From the NCBI GenBank assembly GCA_041662445.1, contig JBAZSL010000006.1:15755-79754 (forward strand): a stretch of 64,000 bases of DNA, in the 5' to 3' direction. The notes under the pieces were generated by a model that ran no database searches, was not told the DNA's origin, and saw only the letters and a program-made list of their open reading frames with translations. The stretch's first letter is position 1; each line of letters opens with the position of its first letter. The position numbers and the translations under genes were made by a program. Shown in pieces: positions 9,172 to 17,927 of this stretch. The stretch comes from UASB124 sp041662445. Its GTDB lineage: Bacteria > Babelota > Babeliae > Babelales > RVW-14.

Positions 9172-10181
9172 AAACCCGCCTTGATTAAATCATGAATATG
9201 AACGAGCCCCACAACTTTATTGTTCTCAACGACGACCAATGAGGTAATGTTGTGTTCTTCCATCATGCGTAAAGCCGTGAAGGCAAGTGCGTTGGGAGCA
9301 ATGAACTTTGGATTTTTTGTTGCTATATCCAGTGCGCACGTTTCAAAAACGTGAGAACCTTGTTCACAGGCGCGTCGTAAATCGCCATCGGTAATGATGC
9401 CAAGCAGTGCGTGGTGTCCATCAACGACAACGCAAAGTCCGCGTTTTTTTGCGGTGATGGTAACCAAAATGTCTTTGAATGGTGTTGCGGGAAGGATGAG
9501 GGGTAAAGCTTCGTCTTTATGCATGATCGATGAGACGGTGAGTAGGAGCCGTTTTCCCAGAGCTCCTGCGGGGTGGTTGCGTGCAAAGTCTTTTTCGCCA
9601 AAACCTTTAAGGTTGCTCACAACAACAGCAATCGCATCACCAAATGCCATCATGGCAGTTGAGCTACTGGTGGGTGCAAGATTGAGAGGACAGGCTTCAC
9701 GTTCGATGGGTAACGTAATGACGATATCTACTTTCTCGCTGAGTGCGCCACGCTTACAACACATGAGACAGGTTGTTATTCCGCGCGATGTAAGGAGCGG
9801 CAGAATTTGATTAAATTCATCGCCCGTTGCACTTTTGGAGAGGGCTATAAAAATATCGTCGGTTTGAACAGCTCCAAGATCGCCATGCAATGCATCACTT
9901 GGATGAAGTGAAAATGATGGGATCCCAAGGCTGGAGTGAGTTGCTGCAAGCTTTTGAGCTACAAGCCCTGACTTGCCAACTCCCGAAAAAATAACTTTAC
10001 CTTGAGTTTGCAGAATGTGTTCAACAAGCTGTATGGCGTGAGGTGGAAAATGTTCGATGATAGAAAGAATTGCCTGGGCCTCGGCGCGCAAAATTGAGCA
10101 CAATGACGCCTGCAGCGTTGTGTTATATTGCTGCTGTGCCTTGCAGCCTCCAGCACTTTGCTTATCGTGCTGTGCCTGCAT
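9168..10181 (-). CDS. kdsD: Arabinose-5-phosphate isomerase (SIS plus CBS domains)
   Basis: KdsD converts ribulose-5-phosphate to arabinose-5-phosphate, the first step to KDO of LPS. The 337-residue product has an N-terminal SIS domain (GVGKSGLVAQKLAATHSSLG, HGDLGAV, ALSKSATGDEF, TSSSTAMMAFGDAIAV) and a C-terminal pair of CBS domains (GIITDGDLRRAC and ITSLVVVENNKVVGLVHIHDL). Length matches E. coli KdsD (328). kdsA, which uses its product, is at 60557-61405, so both steps of KDO-8-phosphate synthesis are in this window. It lies between pilD (overlapping) and rbfA (8 bp). Confidence 0.93.
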   Translation of the reverse strand: MQAQHDKQSAGGCKAQQQYNTTLQASLCSILRAEAQAILSIIEHFPPHAIQLVEHILQTQGKVIFSGVGKSGLVAQKLAATHSSLGIPSFSLHPSDALHGDLGAVQTDDIFIALSKSATGDEFNQILPLLTSRGITTCLMCCKRGALSEKVDIVITLPIEREACPLNLAPTSSSTAMMAFGDAIAVVVSNLKGFGEKDFARNHPAGALGKRLLLTVSSIMHKDEALPLILPATPFKDILVTITAKKRGLCVVVDGHHALLGIITDGDLRRACEQGSHVFETCALDIATKNPKFIAPNALAFTALRMMEEHNITSLVVVENNKVVGLVHIHDLIKAGL

Positions 10182-10189
10182 AGAAAGTC

Positions 10190-10579
10190 CTATTTCTTTT
10201 CGTCTTGAACAAGCTCTGATTGGACCTTGTTCAAAAGATCATTAATACGGCGTTCTTTTTCTTTGGCTTTATCATAAAGAAATACAAGATCTGGCGCATA
10301 ACGTGTTTGCACGCGTTTGGCAAAACTCGAACGTAGAGAAGGCTTGTAGAGTTTGAGCGTGTCAAGGGCTTTATTAAAAACTTCTTCGCCCGGTTCTGTA
10401 TAGGTAGAAAAATACACATAGCACACGCCAGAGTTCGGAGAAATATCAACCTGCGAAACAAAGATATCGGCGATGGCCGATTCTTTTTCAGTAAGCGCTC
10501 GAATGAGCTGTACCATTTCACGAAGGTAAAGCGACTTGCGTCGTTCTTTTTTAATATCTGAAGCGGGCTTATGTGCCAT
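10190..10579 (-). CDS. rbfA: Ribosome-binding factor A
   Basis: RbfA binds the immature 30S subunit and assists 16S rRNA 5'-end maturation. The 129-residue product has the compact KH-like family pattern: an N-terminal basic helix (KKERRKSLYLREMVQLIRAL), a central beta segment (DISPNSGVCYVYFSTY), and the conserved RYAPDLVFLYD near the C-terminus, typically xxPxLxFxxD. Length is normal. It sits between rpsU and kdsD on the minus strand with short gaps, a plausible translation-related operon. Confidence 0.88.
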   Translation of the reverse strand: MAHKPASDIKKERRKSLYLREMVQLIRALTEKESAIADIFVSQVDISPNSGVCYVYFSTYTEPGEEVFNKALDTLKLYKPSLRSSFAKRVQTRYAPDLVFLYDKAKEKERRINDLLNKVQSELVQDEKK

Positions 10580-10593
10580 TGAACGGATTTGCC

Positions 10594-10803
10594 TTACAGG
10601 AGTTCACTCTCGTACATTTTGATCATGTTGTTTTTGACAGCGCGCATCAAGCGTTTGCGACGCTTCTGTGTTGGTGGTTCAAAATAAACTTGGCGCTTAA
10701 TATCGCGTGAAACACCTTCGCGTTCAAGTTTCTTTTTGAATTGTTTCAAGCTTCGTTCCAGATTGCCGATTACCTGGATTTCGATATTGTATGTTTTTGA
10801 CAT
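10594..10803 (-). CDS. rpsU: 30S ribosomal protein S21
   Basis: S21 is a small, very basic 30S protein near the anti-Shine-Dalgarno region. The 69-residue product has the family order: a beta strand at the start (NIEIQVIGN), the ERSLKQFKKKLEREGV helix, then a basic helix with KRRKRLMRAVKN. Length fits (about 70). It is the first gene of the rpsU-rbfA-kdsD-pilD group, with a terminator for the upstream outer-membrane gene immediately before it. Confidence 0.93.
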   Translation of the reverse strand: MSKTYNIEIQVIGNLERSLKQFKKKLEREGVSRDIKRQVYFEPPTQKRRKRLMRAVKNNMIKMYESELL

Positions 10804-10874
10804 AACAGCTGAACACCATCCTTACAAGGGGAATAGAAGATTTAAAAACAACACACTATTCAAGAATTCTACGT

Positions 10875-10900
10875 AAAAAAGCCACTTTTGTCAAAAGTGC
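10875..10900 (-). terminator. Rho-independent terminator of the outer-membrane protein gene
   Basis: An 8-bp stem (10883-10890 with 10892-10899) directly follows the stop codon at 10901-10903 on the minus strand. On that strand it is followed by a run of six T (complement of 10875-10880). Confidence 0.75.
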
Positions 10901-12415
10901 TTAAAAGATGAAGGTTAGGCTGCCGAGCAGGGTTGTTGAGGTAAAAACCCGTTCGCCACTAATGTGTGACTGGACGGCGCCTCCAATGGAGAGTGCCCTG
11001 GCCACTTGGTAATCGACGCCAAAGTTAAATTGCTGATTTTTCCATGCGGTTTGCCGTTTATAACGTGCAAGCCCGCCATTAAAAGATGCCAAACGTGTTG
11101 CATTTGGCTCTCTGAGCGAAATGCCGTCCCTTAGGTGTTGCGTGTAGATGTAATCGCCGTAAAAAGAGAGCCCGCCCAGAAACTGTCCAGCTTTAAGCGA
11201 GGCGTTAAAATACCAGGTAGTTCCTGGCCGTTGGCGAATGGTGGTACTCCAAGGAATGACACCACTTTGAAAATCGGTTGCCGGACCTGGTGGGATAGGC
11301 GGTATGACATCGCTTCTTCCGGTTGAAGGTATGCGGATGCCGTGTCGTGTTTTACTATCAAGTGGCGTGGTGGCTCCGCCGCCTATGCAGAACTGAAGTG
11401 ACTGGTTGCTTTCGGGCGTGAGCGGAAAGTCGATGCCGATTGAAGCCTCAAACGTCAAAAGATAAAAGCCATCGTTACCGGTGGGGACTGAAAATGGATT
11501 GTTGGGATTAATTTTTTTGCCTGTTGGGAACCATGATCCAAATGCAACATAGGGAACGACTGTTGCGGCAAGATCGCCGGCGTCGTCTTTAAGTTCAACA
11601 GGGATGTGCCAGTATGCTTGAAGATGGATATCTTCTGCATCCGTACGGCGATACACAGCGGGCGTGGTAGCAAGGGGAAGATTAAGTTCATTGCCAATGG
11701 CGCGGAGTTTGTCATCACTAAAAAGCGCGGCATAGAGTTTTTTGGCGTCCATTTGTTGCTCGGTTATGGTGTCGCCAGCAGCATCAATATTCTCCCTAAA
11801 TGTGCTTTCAAGCACAATTTGTCGCGGTTTGAATTTTACATCAACCACACCGCCTCGTGCTGAAAGCCCAAAGCCACAGTGCATATCAAAATTGAATTGG
11901 GTGCGAATGCCAGCCTTTTCGTAATAGGCAGGGGATGAATAGTAGGCGAAGGTATATTTATAGGGATCAAAGTTTGTTTCAAGGGTGAGATCAACAGAGT
12001 CACCTGTAAAGACGCCACCACGATAACGCGATGGGGGTGAGATTTGAGCATTTTTTGTGATGTCGCTTACTTGCATCTCTGCTATATCAATATTTGGTAT
12101 TAATTTGCCAGCGGGAATTGCATTCGGTCCAAAAAAGACACCGAACATATTCCATTGGCCCAATCGGTCGCCGGCGGCCACTTTTTTGCCGCAATCATTG
12201 CGGACCGTCGATGTTTGTTGGTAAATCGGGGAAATATACCAACGGCCTTCGCATTTATTTCTTTCTTTATAGTATTTGTCGGCGCCCAAGACGGTATAGA
12301 TTGGTTGTGTATCAAAAACGTTGTTGAGGGGTGTGCTTGAGCACGATGTAACGATCATTGAGATCAACGGCAGCAACATGCATAAGCGCTGCGTAGTTTG
12401 AATAAGTAGCTTCAT
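10901..12415 (-). CDS. Large outer-membrane beta-barrel protein, unknown function
   Basis: The product of about 504 residues starts at ATG 12415 (MKLLIQTTQRL) with a signal peptide ending in a lipoprotein-like VTSC at about residues 23-26. The remainder is rich in alternating polar/aromatic strands and ends ...LLGSLTFIF, a C-terminal aromatic as in Omp85-inserted barrels. Segments such as SLKAGQFLGGLSFYGDYIY and FNFGVDYQVARALSIGGA look like transmembrane beta strands. No catalytic motif is visible. It is monocistronic, with its own terminator, and divergent from the photolyase gene. Function is unknown; a porin-like or surface structural role is a guess. Confidence 0.75.
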   Translation of the reverse strand: MKLLIQTTQRLCMLLPLISMIVTSCSSTPLNNVFDTQPIYTVLGADKYYKERNKCEGRWYISPIYQQTSTVRNDCGKKVAAGDRLGQWNMFGVFFGPNAIPAGKLIPNIDIAEMQVSDITKNAQISPPSRYRGGVFTGDSVDLTLETNFDPYKYTFAYYSSPAYYEKAGIRTQFNFDMHCGFGLSARGGVVDVKFKPRQIVLESTFRENIDAAGDTITEQQMDAKKLYAALFSDDKLRAIGNELNLPLATTPAVYRRTDAEDIHLQAYWHIPVELKDDAGDLAATVVPYVAFGSWFPTGKKINPNNPFSVPTGNDGFYLLTFEASIGIDFPLTPESNQSLQFCIGGGATTPLDSKTRHGIRIPSTGRSDVIPPIPPGPATDFQSGVIPWSTTIRQRPGTTWYFNASLKAGQFLGGLSFYGDYIYTQHLRDGISLREPNATRLASFNGGLARYKRQTAWKNQQFNFGVDYQVARALSIGGAVQSHISGERVFTSTTLLGSLTFIF

Positions 12416-12575
12416 ACACCGTCTTTCTTTAAAGATAAGACCAAGAAAAAAAACCTGCTGGTGCTTTGACTCCTGCAATAAAACCTAAATACAATTGACT
12501 TATACCATCGCGCAAACAGCAAGGTCAAGAAGCCGACAAAGAAGCCTTAACGTTCCACAGAACAAGGGAGAGTTC

Positions 12576-13988
12576 ATGAAGCACAAAAGACAACAACGAG
12601 CTCTTTTTATATTTCGTCGTGATTTACGCCTTGATGATAATACCGGGTTGATTGCTGCACTCAAAAAGTCGGAAGTTGTTATTCCCTGTTTTATTTTTGA
12701 TCCGCTGCAAATATCTCAATGCAATAGGTTCAGAAGCTTGTCTGCGGTGCAGTTTATGGTTGAATCTCTTCGCGATCTTGATCTAAAACTTAAGCGCCGT
12801 GGTGGACGGTTGTACATGTTTTATGGTCCACCTGATACTGTTGTCAGAAAATTGCTCAATCGTTATCACATCGATCTTGTGTGTATGAATCGTGATTATA
12901 CACCGTATAGTTGCGAGCGCGATCAACGGATCTTAGATGTATGCGCATCGCGTGGTGTTGCTTGTGAATCATATGATGATGTGTTGCTGCATGCTCCAGG
13001 ATCAATAGTTAAGAATGATCAAACCCCGTACACTATTTTTACGCCGTTTTTTAAGCGAGCTGTACGTGCCAAGATCAGGCGTCCTGAATCTGTGCCATCG
13101 AGTAAGTTTTTTTCTCAAACTATGATAGGTAATAGCCCCTTGTTCATGGACACTGTTATGCCGTCGTATAACAAAAATATTTTTGTTCATGGAGGGCGCG
13201 GCCATGCGCGTACTATTTTTAAGCATTTTGAAAAATTTATGCATTATGCCGTAGAGCATGATTTTCCAGCATTAGAAAAAACAACAGGGCTTTCGGCTCA
13301 TCTTAAATTTGGTACGTGCTCTGTGCGTGAAGTGTACTATGCCATGGTACAAAAGTTGGGTTCTTCGCATCCTTTGGTTCGCCAGTTATATTGGCGTGAT
13401 TTTTTTACCCAGATCGCGTTTCATTTCCCACAGGTGTTTGGGGCTCCCTTTTATAAAAAATATGAAACACTCTCATGGCAAAATAATAAAAAGAAATTTG
13501 CCGCCTGGTGCGATGGAAAAACTGGGTTTCCCATTGTAGATGCAGGAATGCGGCAGCTTAATGCGACTGGATTTATGCATAATCGTGTGCGCATGATCGT
13601 AGCTTCATTTTTGGTAAAAGATCTTCATATTGATTGGCGATGGGGCGAGCGTTATTTTGCCACTAAACTTGTTGATTATGATCCGGCGGTTAACAACGGT
13701 AATTGGCAATGGGCGGCTTCAACTGGATGCGATGCTCAGCCCTATTTTCGTATCTTTAACCCCTGGTTACAGCAAAAGAAATTTGATCGTGATTGTGTGT
13801 ATATACAACGGTGGGTTAGGGAGTTGCGCTCTTTGTCACCACGTATGATTCATGCCTTGTTTAAGCATCCTAAAGATGCTCCAGTTGGCTATCCGGCCCC
13901 AATAGTTGACCATGATTTTGAGGTTCGTGTTGCAAAAGCCTCGTATGCAAAGGCTATTTGTAAGGCCAAAAAGCTTGGTGTACACTAG
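12576..13988 (+). CDS. phrB: Deoxyribodipyrimidine photolyase (CPD class I)
   Basis: This flavoprotein uses light to split UV-induced pyrimidine dimers. Start ATG 12576 follows AAGGGAG and gives about 470 residues. The N-terminal antenna-binding domain begins LFIFRRDLRLDDNTGL. The C-terminal FAD domain has YWRDFF, the DAGMRQLNATGFMHNR substrate/FAD motif, WRWGERYFATKLVDYDP, NNGNWQWAASTGCDAQ and PYFRIFNP, all hallmarks of class I CPD photolyases. Length equals E. coli PhrB (472). It is divergent from the outer-membrane gene and followed by mnmG after 45 bp. A photolyase is unexpected in a strictly intracellular lifestyle and suggests time spent in light outside or inside a transparent host. 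Confidence 0.93.
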   Translation: MKHKRQQRALFIFRRDLRLDDNTGLIAALKKSEVVIPCFIFDPLQISQCNRFRSLSAVQFMVESLRDLDLKLKRRGGRLYMFYGPPDTVVRKLLNRYHIDLVCMNRDYTPYSCERDQRILDVCASRGVACESYDDVLLHAPGSIVKNDQTPYTIFTPFFKRAVRAKIRRPESVPSSKFFSQTMIGNSPLFMDTVMPSYNKNIFVHGGRGHARTIFKHFEKFMHYAVEHDFPALEKTTGLSAHLKFGTCSVREVYYAMVQKLGSSHPLVRQLYWRDFFTQIAFHFPQVFGAPFYKKYETLSWQNNKKKFAAWCDGKTGFPIVDAGMRQLNATGFMHNRVRMIVASFLVKDLHIDWRWGERYFATKLVDYDPAVNNGNWQWAASTGCDAQPYFRIFNPWLQQKKFDRDCVYIQRWVRELRSLSPRMIHALFKHPKDAPVGYPAPIVDHDFEVRVAKASYAKAICKAKKLGVH

Positions 13989-14033
13989 AAACCGGGGTTT
14001 TTGTAGTTTCCTGCGCATAAAAATGAATGGTTC

Positions 14034-15872
14034 ATGAAAGAGATATTTGACGTCATTGTTGTGGGTGGTGGGCATGCTGGTGTTGAAGCTGCCTGCGCCG
14101 CTGCTAAAATGGGGTCCAAGACAATCCTTTTAACGCTTGATGTCGACAAAGTTGCCACTATGCCGTGTAACCCATCAATTGGTGGACTGGGCAAGGGGCA
14201 CATTGTTTTTGAGATTAGTGCGCTTGGCGGACTCATGCCACAGTTATGTTCCAAGACGTATCTTCAGGCCCGCATGCTCAACACGAGCAAAGGTCCGGCC
14301 GTTCAGGGCTTGCGACTTCAAATTGATAAATATGCCTACAGTTCATTGGCCAAAGAATATCTATTGAACACGCCAAACCTGTCAGTAGAATCTCACGCCG
14401 TTACCGAGCTTCTTGCTCACAATGGTGCTGTACGTGGCGTGCGCACCGACCAAGGGCGTGAATTTTATGCGCCGAGTGTTGTTATAACAACGGGAACATT
14501 CCTGAACGGTCTCATGCACATTGGCCGTACGCGTTACAAAGCCGGGCGGCGAGGTGAGCAGGCTGTTTATGGCCTTTCAGCATCGTTGGGACGGGCTATG
14601 GGAGTTCCTATTGCGCGTCTTAAAACAGGGACGCCTCCTCGTTTGCGCACATCAACCATTGACTATACTCAGCTGGAAAAACAGCCGAATGAGCCGCTCG
14701 AGTATCTTTACGAATTCGATCCGGTACAGGTGACTGAAAAAATTCCATGTTACGTTACGATGACTAATGAAAAGACTCATGATATTATTCGTAACAATTT
14801 GCATCTCTCCGCCCTGTATAGCGGCAATATTAAAGGCATAGGTCCACGTTACTGCCCCTCAATTGAAGATAAAGTTGGGCGCTATCCCGATAGGACGTCT
14901 CATCACATTTTTATTGAGCCAGAAGGTTTGCAGATTGATGAAGTATATCCTGCCGGACTTTCGACCTCGCTTCCACTTGAGGTGCAAAAGGCGTATATAC
15001 AGAGCATTAAGGGGCTTGAAAATGCCGTCATTACCAAATGCGGTTATGCAATTGAGTATGATTTTATACAACCCACCAATTTAACTTCTTGGCTTGAGGC
15101 CAAAACCGTCCAGGGTCTCTTTTTGGCAGGACAGATCAATGGTACTACCGGGTATGAAGAAGCCGCGGGACAGGGTTTAATTGCAGGTATTAATGCCCAT
15201 CTCAAACACAGCGGCAAAGAACCTTTTGTGGTGAGCCGTAACGAAAGTTATATCGGTGTTATGATTGATGACTTGGTGACGCTTGGGGCTGATGAGCCCT
15301 ACCGCATGTTCACCTCTCGCGCCGAGCGTCGACTTTTATTACGCCAAGATAATGTTTTTCTTCGTCTTATGCCCTATGGACATCAACTTGGTTTGATTGA
15401 TGATGCTTTATATCAAAAATTTTTAGGTGAAAAAGAGAGTATTGAGCGTGGTGTTGCATTAGTTCGAGCTGCAGGTACATCAAGCATGCTTTTTAAAATA
15501 TTTCATGGAACTGATTTTACGCAGGAAACACGATCCAGTGTAAAACAGCTCATGCATCCGTTATGTGCGCAGCATCACGTGTCAACTGATGATTTATCAG
15601 CGCGTGTTTTGTTGGGAATACACGCAGAAATCAAATATGATGGATACTTGGACAAAGAGCGACGCGAAGTTGAAAAAACTCAGCGTTATCAGGGACTTAA
15701 AATTCCGTTAGATTTTGTCTACAAGGATGTGCCAGGGTTAAGTAAAGAGCTTCAACAGAAATTGAATTTTTATAGGCCAGCATCAATTGCGCATGCACAA
15801 CTTATTCCGGGTATGACTCCGGCCGCGATATCGGTTCTTATTTTTCAGGTGAGGATGCGTGAAAAACAATAA
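14034..15872 (+). CDS. mnmG: tRNA uridine 5-carboxymethylaminomethyl modification enzyme MnmG
   Basis: MnmG, with MnmE, modifies U34 of tRNAs reading NNA/NNG codons using FAD and methylene-tetrahydrofolate. The 612-residue product has the N-terminal FAD motif DVIVVGGGHAGVEAACAAA, the MPCNPSIGGLGKGH signature, RYCPSIEDK, GTTGYEEAAGQG, and the SRAERRLLLRQDN motif. Length is typical (620-630). The C-terminal end overlaps sufB by 14 bp, suggesting coupled expression with the SUF genes. Confidence 0.96.
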   Translation: MKEIFDVIVVGGGHAGVEAACAAAKMGSKTILLTLDVDKVATMPCNPSIGGLGKGHIVFEISALGGLMPQLCSKTYLQARMLNTSKGPAVQGLRLQIDKYAYSSLAKEYLLNTPNLSVESHAVTELLAHNGAVRGVRTDQGREFYAPSVVITTGTFLNGLMHIGRTRYKAGRRGEQAVYGLSASLGRAMGVPIARLKTGTPPRLRTSTIDYTQLEKQPNEPLEYLYEFDPVQVTEKIPCYVTMTNEKTHDIIRNNLHLSALYSGNIKGIGPRYCPSIEDKVGRYPDRTSHHIFIEPEGLQIDEVYPAGLSTSLPLEVQKAYIQSIKGLENAVITKCGYAIEYDFIQPTNLTSWLEAKTVQGLFLAGQINGTTGYEEAAGQGLIAGINAHLKHSGKEPFVVSRNESYIGVMIDDLVTLGADEPYRMFTSRAERRLLLRQDNVFLRLMPYGHQLGLIDDALYQKFLGEKESIERGVALVRAAGTSSMLFKIFHGTDFTQETRSSVKQLMHPLCAQHHVSTDDLSARVLLGIHAEIKYDGYLDKERREVEKTQRYQGLKIPLDFVYKDVPGLSKELQQKLNFYRPASIAHAQLIPGMTPAAISVLIFQVRMREKQ

Positions 15873-17205
15873 TTTTTCCGGCAACGGTCTTAATGAATCT
15901 ATTGTTCGTGATATTTCAGCGCGCAAAAAAGAGCCTTCATGGATGCTTGAGCGTCGCTTAGAGGGTCTTGCGCATTTTCAGCAAACGCCGCTTCCCTCGT
16001 GGGGTCCTGATCTTACTGCGCTTGATCCCAATGATATTTGTTATTATCTCAAGCCGGTTGAGCGTCAAGCACATAAGTGGAGTGATGTTCCAAGCGACAT
16101 TAAAGAAACGTTTGAAAAGCTTGGTGTGCCGGAGGCAGAAAAAGAGTATCTTGCAGGCTTAAGTGCTCAATACGAATCAGAAGTTGTTTACCACAACCTT
16201 AAGGCTGAATGGGCGGAGAAGGGCGTTGTTTTTGTTGATACAGAAACCGGTCTTCGTGAGCATCCCGATCTTTTTAAGAAATTTTTTGGATCAGTGGTTG
16301 CTGTTAATGACAATAAGTTTGCTGCGCTTAATACCGCATTATGGAGTGGCGGTAGCTTTATTTATGTGCCAGCAGGGGTGCAGGTAACTATTCCTCTTCC
16401 AGCGTTCTTTCGTATTAATGCGGAGAAAATGGGTCAGTTTGAACGAACGCTCATTATTGCTGATGAAGGGAGCTTGGTGACCTATATTGAGGGATGCACC
16501 GCTCCTGCATATGCCTCTCATGCATTGCATAGTGCCGTTGTTGAAATTATTGCGCATAAAAATTCGCGCGTGCGGTATTACACCATCCAGAATTGGTCAA
16601 AAAATGTCTATAACCTTGTTACCAAGCGTGCAGTAGCGCATGAGCATGCTTTGGTTGAATGGATAGATGGCAATTTTGGTAGCAAAGTTACTATGAAATA
16701 TCCGGCGGTTGTTTTACAGGGAGAGGGCGCCCGTGCCGACATTTTGTCAATTGCACTTGCAGGTAGCCAGGGGCAGATTCAAGACGCCGGAAGCAAAGTT
16801 ATCCATAAAGCACCGCATACGAGTTCACGCATTATTTCAAAGTCGATAAGTTCGCACGGAGGGCGCACAAGTTACCGTGGCCTTGTTGCTATTGATTGCG
16901 CGGCCTCCTTTTCAAAATCTTATGTGCAATGTAACGCGCTCATGCTTGATAGTATGTCGCGGTCTGATGCGTATCCAGTGATTGACGTGCACAATAACCA
17001 GATTGATGTTGGGCACGAAGCAACGGTAAGTAAATTAGATGATGAACGATTATTTTATCTCATGAGTCGTGGCTTTGATGCCAATGCGGCACGAACGCTT
17101 ATCATTAATGGTTTTATTGAGCCATTTGTTAAGCAACTGCCCATGGAATTTGCGATTGAAATGAATCGTCTTATAGAACTTGAAATGGAAGGTTGTGTTG
17201 GATGA
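15859..17205 (+). CDS. sufB: Fe-S cluster assembly scaffold protein SufB
   Basis: SufB is the scaffold of the SUF iron-sulfur assembly complex. The 448-residue product shows family motifs: WSDVPSDIKETFEKLGVPEAE, the YESEVVYHN segment, GSFIYVPAGVQVTIPLPAFFRIN, EGCTAP, and the C-terminal HEATVSKLDDERLFYLMSRG. The start is GTG at 15859 inside the end of mnmG, preceded by GGTGAGG. It is followed by sufD with a 4-bp ATGA overlap. The ATPase gene sufC, which normally sits between or beside these genes, is not in the window. Confidence 0.95.
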   Translation: MKNNNFSGNGLNESIVRDISARKKEPSWMLERRLEGLAHFQQTPLPSWGPDLTALDPNDICYYLKPVERQAHKWSDVPSDIKETFEKLGVPEAEKEYLAGLSAQYESEVVYHNLKAEWAEKGVVFVDTETGLREHPDLFKKFFGSVVAVNDNKFAALNTALWSGGSFIYVPAGVQVTIPLPAFFRINAEKMGQFERTLIIADEGSLVTYIEGCTAPAYASHALHSAVVEIIAHKNSRVRYYTIQNWSKNVYNLVTKRAVAHEHALVEWIDGNFGSKVTMKYPAVVLQGEGARADILSIALAGSQGQIQDAGSKVIHKAPHTSSRIISKSISSHGGRTSYRGLVAIDCAASFSKSYVQCNALMLDSMSRSDAYPVIDVHNNQIDVGHEATVSKLDDERLFYLMSRGFDANAARTLIINGFIEPFVKQLPMEFAIEMNRLIELEMEGCVG

Positions 17206-17927
17206 GTATGGCCGAACCGGGACAACAAAAGCTTACCATCTATATTGGTGCGACTACAGATGAGACACTTTCATTACGATCTTTGCTCGCAGAACAAATG
17301 GGTGTTGCTTCTTTTAGTGATTTGGCGGTATCAATCATTATTGCACCATCAGTTGAGGTCACTGTTTGCGATGATGTGCACGAAGAGCTTGTAAGTGAGT
17401 ATGTGCGTCATGAGATTGAATTTGTGATACACCGCTATGGCGTGCTTAATTATCGCAGTTCTGTTGTTACTTCAACGATCAAGAAGTTTCATAAAAATAT
17501 TATTGTTCGTCTTATGGGACAACGTTCATCTGCTGATATGAAATACGCTTGGTATGGTGATGGCGAAAATGCGCTTGCTTTTTCAGCCGTACAAGACCAC
17601 CAGGCAGCATCAAGCCGTAGCCGTATAGAAATCCGTGGTGTTCTTGATGGGCACGCGGAATTTTCTTGTAAAGGATTAATCAAAGTTGCGCGCACTGCTG
17701 TGGGAACAATCGCAGAGCAATTGAGCAAAAATCTTATGCTGAGCAAAAATGCTCATGTTGTTACTACACCGCAACTTGAAATTGAAACAAATGATGTTCA
17801 ATGTCGTCACGGCGCAGCCATAAGCACGTTATCTGAAGATCAACTGTTTTATTTGCAGGGACGAGGCTTAACGTTGCAGCATGCGCGACAAATGTTTGTT
17901 CAGGGTTTTCTTCTTAATGGCCGTTAA
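17202..17927 (+). CDS. sufD: SufD-like Fe-S assembly protein, short form
   Basis: SufD pairs with SufB and SufC in Fe-S cluster assembly. The product is only about 241 residues, against roughly 400 for E. coli SufD, so it retains mainly the beta-helix core and C-terminal region. The diagnostic segment is QLEIETNDVQCRHGAAISTL followed by EDQLFYLQGRGL, matching the SufD signature including the Cys and His. ATG 17202 overlaps the sufB stop. The N-terminal helical domain seen in longer SufD proteins is missing. The 3' end overlaps the convergent HD-domain gene by 14 bp. Confidence 0.88.
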   Translation: MSMAEPGQQKLTIYIGATTDETLSLRSLLAEQMGVASFSDLAVSIIIAPSVEVTVCDDVHEELVSEYVRHEIEFVIHRYGVLNYRSSVVTSTIKKFHKNIIVRLMGQRSSADMKYAWYGDGENALAFSAVQDHQAASSRSRIEIRGVLDGHAEFSCKGLIKVARTAVGTIAEQLSKNLMLSKNAHVVTTPQLEIETNDVQCRHGAAISTLSEDQLFYLQGRGLTLQHARQMFVQGFLLNGR

